DNA of 13,041 nucleotides from JBLFWJ01 sp047611425. Its GTDB lineage: Bacteria > Bacteroidota > Bacteroidia > UBA10329. This document shows, one piece after another, positions 1 through 7,437 of this stretch (the first letter of the stretch is position 1; each line of letters begins with the position of its first letter). The notes under the pieces are model-generated. The model worked only from the letters and a program-made list of their open reading frames with translations, was not told the DNA's origin and made no database searches. The stretch covers positions 1 through 13,041 of the forward strand of contig JBLFWJ010000092.1 of assembly GCA_047611425.1 (NCBI GenBank), in the 5' to 3' direction. Made by a program: the position numbers and the translations under genes.

Positions 1-390
1 AGAAGATTTCTGGATAATGAGTCTGACATTCAAGGCGGTTCTACAATTGTAGATAGATCAGTCTATGAAGCATCGGTTTGTTCAAGCAACAGAATGGAGT
101 TTTTCAACGATACTGATTGCAACCACAGCTTGGTCAACAGCGTTAATCAAGCGGATAAGATTAAACTTGCTGTTGCCCCTAACCCATCCAATGGAAACAT
201 CAGCATAAGTGGAATTGAAGCTGGAGAATCGTTTGTTGTCACGGACTTCTCAGGAAGAACGGTATACACGGATACACACACTTCAAGAGGGTTGGTCAAT
301 TTGAATCTGACGAGTCTACCAACTGGCGTTTACATTCTGCAGGTGATTGGGACGACATCTTCTAAGACCCAAAAACTGGTTATCCATTAA
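1..390 (+). CDS. C-terminal part of a T9SS-secreted protein (5' end outside window)
   Basis: The frame is open from base 1, so only the last 129 residues of a longer gene are present. The first ATG in frame (base 94) is probably internal, because the frame continues upstream without a stop. The last ~80 residues form a type IX secretion type A sorting domain: an APNPSNGNISI strand, a central FSGRTVY strand, then LPTGVYILQV and a final KLVIH. Such domains direct export across the outer membrane and are usually cleaved by the PorU sortase, with the cargo attached to the surface or released. Upstream of the domain are two cysteines (ASVC, DTDC) that could form a disulfide. Nothing visible identifies the catalytic or binding part, so its function is unknown. 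The SDR-like gene starts 15 bp after its stop. Confidence 0.85.
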   Translation, partial: RRFLDNESDIQGGSTIVDRSVYEASVCSSNRMEFFNDTDCNHSLVNSVNQADKIKLAVAPNPSNGNISISGIEAGESFVVTDFSGRTVYTDTHTSRGLVNLNLTSLPTGVYILQVIGTTSSKTQKLVIH

Positions 391-393
391 CAC

Positions 394-401
394 TACCTTT
401 A
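394..401 (+). promoter_or_regulatory. TAnnTTTG-like -7 box before the SDR-like gene
   Basis: TACCTTTA matches 7 of the 8 positions of the Bacteroidota sigma-A -7 consensus (fixed bases TA and TTTG). It ends 4 nt before the ATG at 406, so transcription would start at or near the start codon. No convincing TTTG-like -33 box is seen at the expected place. Weak by itself; it is listed because the same box and spacing recur before other genes here. Confidence 0.3.
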
Positions 402-405
402 CTTC

Positions 406-1044
406 ATGAATGCTGCACTAGCTGGTGGAACTGGGCTAATTGGTTCGTTCCTAACCCAATTTTTAGATGAAGATTCCGATTTTGAATCAATTCAATTTTT
501 AAGTCGAAAGCGGGTTGATTTATCTGACAAGTTTCAGGTAGTTGACCTTTCCGAAATGTCGAAGTTGACAGCTATTAATGTTGGCTTTTGCGCTTTAGGA
601 ACCACCATGGCAACTGCAGGTAGCAAAGAGGCTTTTTACAAAATTGACCACGATTTAGTACTTGATTTTGCCAAGTCTTGCAAACAAGTTGGAGCAAAAA
701 CTTTTGTATTGGTCTCTAGTGTTGGAGCAAATTCCAAAACCTCAAACTTCTATTTAAAAGTGAAAGGAGAAGTTGAAGAAGCGGTTAATCAGCTAGGTTT
801 TGATCGGCTAGTCATTCTTCGACCCTCCATGCTTTTGGGCCCAAGAAAAGAACACCGCCTTGGCGAGTTGATTGGAAAGAAAGTGATGTGTGCCATTGAT
901 CCATTGATGTTTGGGCCGATGGACAAGTACCGGGGAATTAATGCGGCTACAGTTGCACGGGCTATGATCAATTCGATTAAAGGTTCTGGAATAGAAACTC
1001 TTGAAAACTCAGCAATTAGAAAAGCCGCAGGAGAGTCCTATTGA
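406..1044 (+). CDS. Atypical SDR-type NAD(P)-binding protein (HTATIP2/YwnB-like)
   Basis: A 212-residue protein with a Rossmann fold of the atypical short-chain dehydrogenase/NAD(P)-binding type. The nucleotide-binding loop is GGTGLIG at residues 7-13. A CALGTT strand (62-67) is typical of the TIP30/HTATIP2-like group, VLVSSVGA lies at 101-108, and Y116/K120 form the YxxxK pair. ILRPSMLLGP (137-146) is the usual strand after the active-site helix. The length fits this subfamily (about 210-220 residues), so the gene looks complete. It probably binds NADPH in the cytoplasm; the substrate cannot be told, and these proteins are often annotated only as oxidoreductases. Its last 7 bases overlap the end of the convergent DUF983 gene. 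Confidence 0.85.
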   Translation: MNAALAGGTGLIGSFLTQFLDEDSDFESIQFLSRKRVDLSDKFQVVDLSEMSKLTAINVGFCALGTTMATAGSKEAFYKIDHDLVLDFAKSCKQVGAKTFVLVSSVGANSKTSNFYLKVKGEVEEAVNQLGFDRLVILRPSMLLGPRKEHRLGELIGKKVMCAIDPLMFGPMDKYRGINAATVARAMINSIKGSGIETLENSAIRKAAGESY

Positions 1045-1439
1045 TCTAACGCAGTTTCGGCCTTGCCAGCATCTTCTTGGTAGTGAACAAAGAAGTTGAG
1101 CCAAACTGCCCGAGATGTTCGAAACATCCACGGAAAAACAAGAATGAGCGCAATGGTATTGATTATTAGATAGCGAACTACTTCAAACTCCCAGAGCACA
1201 CTCATGGCTACAAATACAGCTACGCTTAGGGCTATCGAAACAGCATAGCTCACGTACATCGTTCCATAATAAAAGCCGGGTTCAGGCCAATACGTCTGTT
1301 TACACTTCGGACAAGAGTCGTGCATCTTGTCCATGTTTGAAAAGCTGTACGCGTTTGACGTTTTGAATAAATCTCCTTCGTGGCATTTGGCACACTTCCA
1401 ACGCAGCATGCTGTACAATTTGTTTCCCTTTCCAAACAT
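1038..1439 (-). CDS. DUF983 family zinc-ribbon membrane protein
   Basis: A 133-residue protein with the DUF983 layout. The N-terminal cytosolic part has two CxxC pairs (C16/C19 and C43/C46) that probably hold a zinc ion. The WPEPGFYYGTMYVSYA stretch follows, then two hydrophobic helices at about residues 60-82 and 88-106. A short polar tail ends the protein. The family is widespread in Bacteroidota and Alphaproteobacteria, with no settled function. The start at 1439 (MFGKGNKLYSMLRWKCAKC) is supported by closeness to the first CxxC; the family usually begins just upstream of it. The gene is convergent with the SDR-like gene (7 bp overlap) and divergent from the Rieske gene, with an 89-bp gap that must hold both promoters. 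Confidence 0.88.
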   Translation of the reverse strand: MFGKGNKLYSMLRWKCAKCHEGDLFKTSNAYSFSNMDKMHDSCPKCKQTYWPEPGFYYGTMYVSYAVSIALSVAVFVAMSVLWEFEVVRYLIINTIALILVFPWMFRTSRAVWLNFFVHYQEDAGKAETALDQ

Positions 1440-1515
1440 GAATTGATGGTGAATTTAACTGGCGCAAGGTACTTGTCAAAACCCTACTAAATATGTGATG
1501 AATCATTCCTAATGA

Positions 1516-1523
1516 TAACTTCG
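1516..1523 (+). promoter_or_regulatory. TAnnTTTG-like -7 box before the Rieske oxygenase gene
   Basis: TAACTTCG matches 7 of 8 positions of the Bacteroidota -7 consensus and ends 5 nt before the ATG at 1529. A TGTG at 1494-1497, 18 nt upstream, could serve as a poor -33 box. If used, the transcript would have almost no 5' leader. Confidence 0.3.
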
Positions 1524-1528
1524 CTTCC

Positions 1529-2605
1529 ATGTTTCAGATAGACCCGAACATAGCCATAGCGGCTACAATGCCGAGACCATTTTATACGGATTCGCTTGTT
1601 TTTAAACAACTAAAAGACGTGTTCGCTGGAACTTGGCAATACGCTGGTGATGCTGAAAAGGCTGAGTCTTCCAATGTGTTTCCGATTCAATTGCTACCAG
1701 AGTTTTTAAATGATCCCCTGCTGCTCACGCGTGATGATGAAGGTGTGACTCGATGCATTTCAAATGTGTGTACCCACCGCGCAAATTTGCTCATTGACGA
1801 ACCTACAAAGGGCCACGAAATCAGATGCAATTATCACGGTCGAAGATTTGACTTGAACGGTAAATTCAAATCAATGCCGGGATTTGAGGGGGTTGAGAAC
1901 TTCCCGTGTGAGAATGATGATTTACCAGAACTGAGTTTAAAAAAGTTTGCTGGTCTTCAATTTACCTCACTTGCACCAAAGGTCGAATTTGAATCTGTCT
2001 TTGGGGACATGATTAAGCGGATGAGTTTTCTACCCCTTGAAAAACTCAAGTTTGACGAAGATCGATCACAGGAATTCAAAGTAAAAGCCAACTGGGCACT
2101 TTATTGCGATAATTACTTGGAAGGATTTCACATTCCATTTGTACATCCCGGGCTAAACGCTGAGTTGGATTTTGGAGAATACGAGTATGAATTGTTTGAC
2201 CATTCCAATCTGCAAATTGGCATCGGGAAATCGGGTGATCACGTGTTTGATCTTCCAGCGAACCATCCTGATTATGGCAAGAACATCGCAGCATATTATT
2301 GGTGGGTTTATCCCAATTTGATGTTCAATTTCTATCCGTGGGGGCTGTCCTTTAATATCGTGAACCCACTAAAACCAGATCTAACGAAAGTTTCTTTTCG
2401 AGCCTACGTGATGGATGAATCCAAACTGGATTCGGGTGCAGGTGCTGGTCTTGATACCGTAGAGGCAGAGGATGAAGCTGTTGTCGAACAGGTGCAAAGA
2501 GGGGTGCAATCAAGGTTGTACAATCGGGGTAGATATTCTGCTACGATGGAAAAATGTGTGCATCATTTTCATCGCCTTGTTTCGGCTGACCTGAATTCTT
2601 CATGA
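1529..2605 (+). CDS. Rieske [2Fe-2S] non-heme iron oxygenase, alpha subunit
   Basis: A 358-residue protein with both domains of a Rieske-type ring-hydroxylating or choline/carnitine-type oxygenase. The Rieske cluster ligands are C81/H83 (CTHR) and C100/H103 (CNYHGR). The catalytic domain has NWALYCDNYLEGFHIPFVHPGL, giving iron ligands H201 and H206, with E198 in the position that bridges to the neighbouring Rieske cluster. D315 in VEAEDEAVVEQVQ is the likely third, carboxylate ligand, followed by the RGVQSRLYNRGRYS and HHFH motifs common in this group. The DNYLEGxHIPFVHPGL form resembles the glycine betaine/choline/carnitine branch more than the classic naphthalene type. Electrons would come from a ferredoxin reductase, which is not encoded here. 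The substrate is unknown. The gene appears complete and stands alone. Confidence 0.88.
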   Translation: MFQIDPNIAIAATMPRPFYTDSLVFKQLKDVFAGTWQYAGDAEKAESSNVFPIQLLPEFLNDPLLLTRDDEGVTRCISNVCTHRANLLIDEPTKGHEIRCNYHGRRFDLNGKFKSMPGFEGVENFPCENDDLPELSLKKFAGLQFTSLAPKVEFESVFGDMIKRMSFLPLEKLKFDEDRSQEFKVKANWALYCDNYLEGFHIPFVHPGLNAELDFGEYEYELFDHSNLQIGIGKSGDHVFDLPANHPDYGKNIAAYYWWVYPNLMFNFYPWGLSFNIVNPLKPDLTKVSFRAYVMDESKLDSGAGAGLDTVEAEDEAVVEQVQRGVQSRLYNRGRYSATMEKCVHHFHRLVSADLNSS

Positions 2606-2621
2606 CCGAACTTAAAAAAGG

Positions 2622-2650
2622 TTGATGATTTCACGGCTTGCCTACATTTA
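2622..2650 (+). promoter_or_regulatory. Likely Bacteroidota promoter of the SusC-SusD-PNGase-LamG block
   Basis: A TTG at 2622-2624 (-33 type) is followed after 18 nt by TACATTTA at 2643-2650 (7 of 8 positions of TAnnTTTG). The SusC ATG at 2655 comes 4 nt later, so the predicted start of transcription falls on or beside the start codon. This is the best two-part promoter match in the window, and it sits at the head of the block. No regulator gene or clear operator is seen beside it. Confidence 0.45.
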
Positions 2651-2654
2651 GGGC

Positions 2655-5600
2655 ATGCAACGCCTGTTACTTTTCGTAGCATTTCAATTCCTTTCCATCG
2701 TTGCTGTTGCGCAAACCACCGGCACCGTTCTCTCATCCGAAGATGGCCTTGGTTTGCCAGGTGTGAGTGTAATCATCCAAGGAACGTCAACTGGAACCAC
2801 AACCAACATTGATGGACAGTTTAGCATTACGGCAAAACCCGGAGACACATTAAGATTCTCGTTTGTCGGCTTTAAGAATGCTAGAAAAGTGGTTGGCGCA
2901 GAACCAATCAATTTCACGCTTGAGCTTGACTCCAAAGTTTTGGAAGACGTGGTGGTAACGGCTCTTGGCGTTTCCAAGGAGAAGAAATCACTTGGATACG
3001 CGGTTACAGAGATCTCGACAAAACAAATTAATACCGTTAAGGAAGCCAATGTGGTCAACAGCCTTTCGGGAAAAGTTGCCGGGGTTCAAGTGAGTAAAAC
3101 ATCTGGCGGGCCTGAGTCGTCAAGCAGGATCGTTTTGCGTGGTGCAAGCAGTTTGCAAAAGGACAATCAGCCCTTGTTTGTTGTCGATGGCGTGCCCATC
3201 GACAACAACACATTTGGTGGAGCCAGCCAATGGGGTGGAGTAGATTATGGAAGTCCGATCTCAGATATTAATCCAGAGGATATTGAATCGATGACAGTGC
3301 TAAAGGGTCCGAATGCCGCAGCACTTTATGGGTCGAGGGCAGCTAATGGTGTGATTCTGATTACTACCAAAAAAGGCACATCAAGGAAGGGAATTGGCGT
3401 CAGTTTCAACTCAACCACAACGTTTGAAATGGCTGATATACAGCACAAGTTTCAGAATGAATATGGCGCTGGGCAGAACGGCAAGTTCCTTTATAATGCA
3501 GATGGCGTTCCTTATTTCGATTCAAGTACAATCCCGAAAAGTTGGGGCCCTAAAATGGAAGGTCAGACTTACGTTGATTGGGATGGAGTAACCGGAACGT
3601 ACTCTGCACAACCAGATAACTACAAAGACTTTTTCGAGTTGGGTCACACGCTTACCAATTCTGTGGCGTTGGATGGCGGAAATGAACATTCCACGTTCCG
3701 ACTGTCTTACACGAATCTCTTGAACAAAGGCATCGTACCGAACTCAAAATTCGAACGGAATTCGGTAAGCCTAAGAACCACCCACGTTTTCGCGAAAAAA
3801 CTGTCGGCCGATTTCAAAGTGAACTACGTTCGTCAGGAAGCTAGGAACAGACAGAACCAAGCAGATGGGAGAGGTGCAGGGCGTAATTTCAATTACATGC
3901 CTCGAAATATCAGCGCTGAATCTCTTAGTAATTACGAGGATGAGAACGGTAACGAACAGGTTTGGAACACCTTCTTTTCTGGGTACCAGACCAATCCTTA
4001 TTGGATGGCTTTTAAGAATCAGAACAACGACAGTCGTGATCGGGTGTTGGGCAAATTGCAATTGAAATACGACATTTTCGATTGGCTTTTCGTATCCGCA
4101 GGAACGGGTCTAGATATGTATTTCGAAAAACGATCGAACAAGGTTGCTACCGGGTCGGATGGAAATTCAGCAGGTTCCTATTGGGAAGGCTTCAACAATT
4201 ACAAAGAGATTAATTCTGATTTCTTGATTGCAGCAAAGAAAAAGCTGAGCAAGAACTTTAGCGGAAACGCCAGCTTTGGCGGCAACATGATGATTCAATT
4301 GGGTGATGGAAACAGCATCGGTTCCAATCGGTTGGCCATTGCCGATTTCTACAATCCAACAAACGTTGCCGATCTGGAAGCCATTTCAAACACAAACTAC
4401 AAGTACGAGAAGCGGATCAACGCTTTTTACGGGACGGCACAATTGGATTTTCGATCATATCTCTTTTTGGATGTAACGGCCAGAAACGACTGGTCATCGG
4501 CACTTCCAGTGCACAACAACTCTTATTTCTATCCTTCGGTCAATCTCTCATTTGTCTTTTCCGAAGGGTTGAAATTGGAGAACAAGTGGTTTAGTTTCGG
4601 TAAAATCCGTGGCTCATGGGCGCAGGTTGGAAGCGATGGTTCGGCCTATCTCACTACCAATTCGTTCCAGCCAAGCGGTGCTGTTTCTTTTCAGGATCAA
4701 CCATTATATGTAATCAGTCAGCCTTTGGCTAACAAGGATTTGAAACCGGAATTCACCACTTCGTGGGAAGCCGGAATGGACTTGAGCTTTTTCGTAAATC
4801 GCATCCAACTTGACCTTACGTATTACCATGCAACCACCGATAATCAGATTGCTGTTGTTCCTGTTAGTTCAGCAAGTGGGTTTAATTCAGCCGTAACCAA
4901 TGCAGGATCTATCCAAAATCAAGGTGTCGAGATTCTTTTAAATGTGATCCCAGTAAAGACCAAAAAGTTCACTTGGAATGCAAGCGTTAACTTCTCTAAG
5001 AACATTTCTTTGGTGAAGAACATCAGCACCGAAGGAGATATTTTTCCATTGGCCGAACATTGGGGTGTAACGATAGGAGCAGAGGCTGGAGAAGCTTACG
5101 GCAACATCTACGGATACGGAATTCAACGAGACGATGCTGGAAACAAACTAGTGGATGAGAATGGTTTCTTCGTGAAAACTAACGAGCCCGTGAAGCTTGG
5201 CAACTACCAGCCAGACTGGTTAATGGGGATTAGCAACGGTTTTACTTACCAAGGAATTACGCTGAGCTTTTTAGTAGATATCAAGCAAGGCGGACAGATT
5301 TATTCTGCTTCCAACATGTACAACCATGGCTATGCCGGGACGGTCGAGCAAACGTTAGAAGGCCGATCCGAGTGGTACGATTCTGAAGCACAACGGGAAG
5401 CGGCAGGTATTTCTTCCGCTAATTGGACACCAACGGGTGGATACCAAGTTGAGGGTGTTTATGAGGAGGGTACAATCATGGATGGCGAAGATGTTAGCGG
5501 GCAATCGTTCAGTGGATATGTCAACCCTGAAGAGTATTGGTATCAGTTCGCTCGTTGGACTGATGAGATTCATGAACCGCACGTTTACGATGCTGGATAT

Positions 5601-5834
5601 GTGAAATTGAGAGAAGTGTATTTGGGCTATAAATTCCCAGAGAGGATCACGGACAAACTTCGAATCCAAGATTTAGAAATTGGAATTGTTGGAAGGAATT
5701 TGTGGTTGATTCATAGCGAGACACCCAATATTGACCCGGAAGCAGCCTACACAAACAGCAATGGTCAAGGAGTGGAATATGGCACGTTCCCTATTTCTAG
5801 AAGTATTGGATTTAATTTGAAGTTTCGGTTTTGA
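2655..5834 (+). CDS. SusC/RagA-type TonB-linked outer membrane transporter
   Basis: A 1059-residue SusC-like protein. Residues 1-20 (ending IVAVAQ) are a Sec signal peptide. A carboxypeptidase-D regulatory-like domain follows at about 22-92 (GLPGVSVIIQGTSTGT, NIDGQFSI, LRFSFVGF). Then come the TonB-box region LEDVVVTALG (97-105) and the plug, with VVNSLSGKVAGVQV (133-146), RIVLRGASSL (158-167), FVVDGVPID and MTVLKGPNAAALYGSRAANGVILITTKKG (213-241). The rest is a 22-strand type beta-barrel ending FNLKFRF, with the final aromatic residue that outer membrane proteins need for assembly. There is no N-terminal STN domain, so sigma/anti-sigma signalling through it is unlikely. With SusD it would take up oligosaccharides, glycopeptides or peptides using TonB energy. 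Its TGA stop shares a base with the SusD ATG, so translation is probably coupled. Confidence 0.95.
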   Translation: MQRLLLFVAFQFLSIVAVAQTTGTVLSSEDGLGLPGVSVIIQGTSTGTTTNIDGQFSITAKPGDTLRFSFVGFKNARKVVGAEPINFTLELDSKVLEDVVVTALGVSKEKKSLGYAVTEISTKQINTVKEANVVNSLSGKVAGVQVSKTSGGPESSSRIVLRGASSLQKDNQPLFVVDGVPIDNNTFGGASQWGGVDYGSPISDINPEDIESMTVLKGPNAAALYGSRAANGVILITTKKGTSRKGIGVSFNSTTTFEMADIQHKFQNEYGAGQNGKFLYNADGVPYFDSSTIPKSWGPKMEGQTYVDWDGVTGTYSAQPDNYKDFFELGHTLTNSVALDGGNEHSTFRLSYTNLLNKGIVPNSKFERNSVSLRTTHVFAKKLSADFKVNYVRQEARNRQNQADGRGAGRNFNYMPRNISAESLSNYEDENGNEQVWNTFFSGYQTNPYWMAFKNQNNDSRDRVLGKLQLKYDIFDWLFVSAGTGLDMYFEKRSNKVATGSDGNSAGSYWEGFNNYKEINSDFLIAAKKKLSKNFSGNASFGGNMMIQLGDGNSIGSNRLAIADFYNPTNVADLEAISNTNYKYEKRINAFYGTAQLDFRSYLFLDVTARNDWSSALPVHNNSYFYPSVNLSFVFSEGLKLENKWFSFGKIRGSWAQVGSDGSAYLTTNSFQPSGAVSFQDQPLYVISQPLANKDLKPEFTTSWEAGMDLSFFVNRIQLDLTYYHATTDNQIAVVPVSSASGFNSAVTNAGSIQNQGVEILLNVIPVKTKKFTWNASVNFSKNISLVKNISTEGDIFPLAEHWGVTIGAEAGEAYGNIYGYGIQRDDAGNKLVDENGFFVKTNEPVKLGNYQPDWLMGISNGFTYQGITLSFLVDIKQGGQIYSASNMYNHGYAGTVEQTLEGRSEWYDSEAQREAAGISSANWTPTGGYQVEGVYEEGTIMDGEDVSGQSFSGYVNPEEYWYQFARWTDEIHEPHVYDAGYVKLREVYLGYKFPERITDKLRIQDLEIGIVGRNLWLIHSETPNIDPEAAYTNSNGQGVEYGTFPISRSIGFNLKFRF

Positions 5835-7411
5835 TGAATTGGTTTGATAAATCCCCCGCCTCGTTCCTCGGCACCCCCTTTTCAAGGAGGAACTGGGCCA
5901 ATTCCCCCTTGAAAAGGGGGTGCCCGAAGGGTGGGGGATTTAATTCTAAATCAACGTCATTCCTGCCCTTCCTCATCACCACTTTCTTCCTTTTCTCCTC
6001 CTGCGACAAAGGATTTGAAGATCTCCAAAACGACCCAACCCAACCAAGTTCTGTCAATCCTGAATTTCTATTTACTGAGTCGGTAAGAAGAGGAATGAGC
6101 GATGATATCGTTGGAATTCGAACTGAGATTTGGACATTGATGGTTTGGAATCAGCAGATGGCAGACATCCGTGGCGTGTCTACTCAATCTGATTTTTACA
6201 ATTACGGAGCTGCCGCAAGTGACGACATTTGGGATAGATGGTTTGTTGGTGCTTTGACCAATATTCAGGAGATGATCCGCCTTACTGAGGATAAGCCTAG
6301 CGAAGTAAATAAGTTGGCTGTTGCCAGAATTTGGAAGGCGTATTTGTATCACCGAATCACAGATCTGTGGGGAGATGTGCCTTATTCAGAAGCGCTTCAG
6401 GCGAACACCGAAGCCATTTTATTGAGCCCCAAATATGATACTCAACGTGAGGTTTACTCGGATCTTTTAAAAGAGCTGAAGGAAGCTGCGGAAAGCTTCG
6501 ACCCTCAGTTGGAAGATGTTGGCGCAGCGGATCCATTATTCGGTGGAGACATTATTGGTTGGAAGCGATTTGCCAATAGTTTGCGATTGAGATTAGCTAT
6601 TCGAATTTCCGCTGCGGACCCCATTTTGGCTCGTCAACATGGTGAAGAGGTGGTCAATTCTGGCCTCCTTATTTCCAATGAGATGGAATCAGTCAGATTC
6701 CCACATAACTCGAATAATGGCTTAGCCATTTTTCAACTATTCAACACATTGGTGGATGATGACCCGGTTATTCATTATTACCCAAGCGAGTTCTTTATCA
6801 ATCACTTGGAGTCTCGAATGGATCCTCGACTTGCCTTTTTTAGTAACCCCACCGAAGAGTCTCAAATCTTTGGGTTCGATGATTTTGTGGGTATTCCAAA
6901 CCTAAAACTGAACACGGATCTAGAGAGTTTCAATCCGTTCAACACATCACAGGTTGATGGGCGGTTTTATGACGAGCCGATGGAAAGCAACACGTTGAGT
7001 TATTCAGAGGTTTGTTTCCTACAAGCGGAGGCAGCTTTGCTTGGATGGGGCGGGTCACAGCAAGAACGATATGAGGCTGGCGTGACTGCAAGCATGGCTT
7101 ATTTCGCAATTGATCAAGCAGACATAACCGACTACTTGGCGAATGCCGGAGCCTTTGATGGATCGCTCGAACAGATCATAACGGAGAAGTGGATTGGGTT
7201 CCAATACCGAGATGGGTTTGAACCATTCGCAGAATACCGCAGAACTGGGTTTCCAAAGCTGTTGGATGAGAATGGTGCAGTCATTGACCCGAACACATTT
7301 CCCCAACGTTTGCCCTATCCAGAAAGTGAAATCTTTTTTAATAACGCGAACGTGTCTGCGGTTGGAGAAGGCATCAACGAAACGTCAACGAAGGTTTGGT
7401 GGGCGGACTGA
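5834..7411 (+). CDS. SusD/RagB-like nutrient-binding lipoprotein with repeat-derived N-terminal insertion
   Basis: A 525-residue SusD-like outer membrane lipoprotein, the surface lid of the upstream SusC channel. I start it at the ATG at 5834, which overlaps the SusC stop (TGATG); the frame is also open through a TTG at 5831. The lipobox is LFSSC with C57 as the lipidated cysteine, followed by CDKGFEDLQNDPTQP, the usual SusD opening. YHRITDLWGDVPYSEAL is a family signature, and helical TPR-like repeats follow; the C-terminal part has SEVCFLQAEAALLGW and the EKWIGFQYRDGFEPFAEYRRTG region. The oddity is the N-terminus: residues 6-37 are encoded by a palindromic repeat, giving 56 residues before the cysteine instead of the usual 15-30. 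No ATG, GTG or TTG in frame lies between the repeat and the hydrophobic stretch, so the start must be upstream of the repeat. Confidence 0.92.
   Translation: MNWFDKSPASFLGTPFSRRNWANSPLKRGCPKGGGFNSKSTSFLPFLITTFFLFSSCDKGFEDLQNDPTQPSSVNPEFLFTESVRRGMSDDIVGIRTEIWTLMVWNQQMADIRGVSTQSDFYNYGAAASDDIWDRWFVGALTNIQEMIRLTEDKPSEVNKLAVARIWKAYLYHRITDLWGDVPYSEALQANTEAILLSPKYDTQREVYSDLLKELKEAAESFDPQLEDVGAADPLFGGDIIGWKRFANSLRLRLAIRISAADPILARQHGEEVVNSGLLISNEMESVRFPHNSNNGLAIFQLFNTLVDDDPVIHYYPSEFFINHLESRMDPRLAFFSNPTEESQIFGFDDFVGIPNLKLNTDLESFNPFNTSQVDGRFYDEPMESNTLSYSEVCFLQAEAALLGWGGSQQERYEAGVTASMAYFAIDQADITDYLANAGAFDGSLEQIITEKWIGFQYRDGFEPFAEYRRTGFPKLLDENGAVIDPNTFPQRLPYPESEIFFNNANVSAVGEGINETSTKVWWAD
5848..5942. repeat. 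Palindromic repeat element inserted in the SusD reading frame
   Basis: A near-perfect inverted repeat of about 95 bp. Its ends are TAAATCCCCC (5848-5857) and the exact complement GGGGGATTTA (5933-5942). Inside, GGCACCCCCTTTTCAAGG on the left (5870-5887) is matched by the complement on the right (about 5906-5923), and the centre GGAACTGGGCCAATTCC is itself almost self-complementary. The whole could fold as one long hairpin in DNA or RNA. From general knowledge, similar sequences (ends like AATCCCCC, core like CACCCCCTTTTCAAGG) occur as scattered intergenic repeats in Bacteroidota. Here the element is read through in the SusD frame, and the opposite strand is open across it too. No clear target-site duplication is seen. 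Confidence 0.9.
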
Positions 7412-7425
7412 CATCACAAATCAGC

Positions 7426-7433
7426 TATTTTTG
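7426..7433 (+). promoter_or_regulatory. Exact TAnnTTTG box before the PNGase F-like gene
   Basis: TATTTTTG is a full match to the Bacteroidota -7 consensus. It lies in the 26-bp gap after SusD and ends 4 nt before the ATG at 7438. No TTTG lies at the right -33 distance (one at 7395-7398 is 27 nt upstream, too far). It could be an internal promoter giving extra transcription of the two secreted proteins, or a chance match. Confidence 0.3.
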
Positions 7434-7437
7434 AATC

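Noticed and set aside
2684..3058. A 124-codon minus-strand frame inside the SusC gene
   Set aside because: It lies fully under a well-supported coding region and shows no family motif; it is a shadow of the codon pattern of the SusC gene.
5831..5833. TTG at 5831 as the SusD start
   Set aside because: The next codon is ATG (5834), which overlaps the SusC stop in the common TGATG coupling arrangement and is the more likely start.
5812..6057. Open frame of 81 codons on the minus strand through the palindromic element
   Set aside because: It is antisense to the SusC/SusD junction and owes its length to the repeat, which is open on both strands. Translated fragments like NPPPFGHPLFKGE are familiar false predictions from such repeats.
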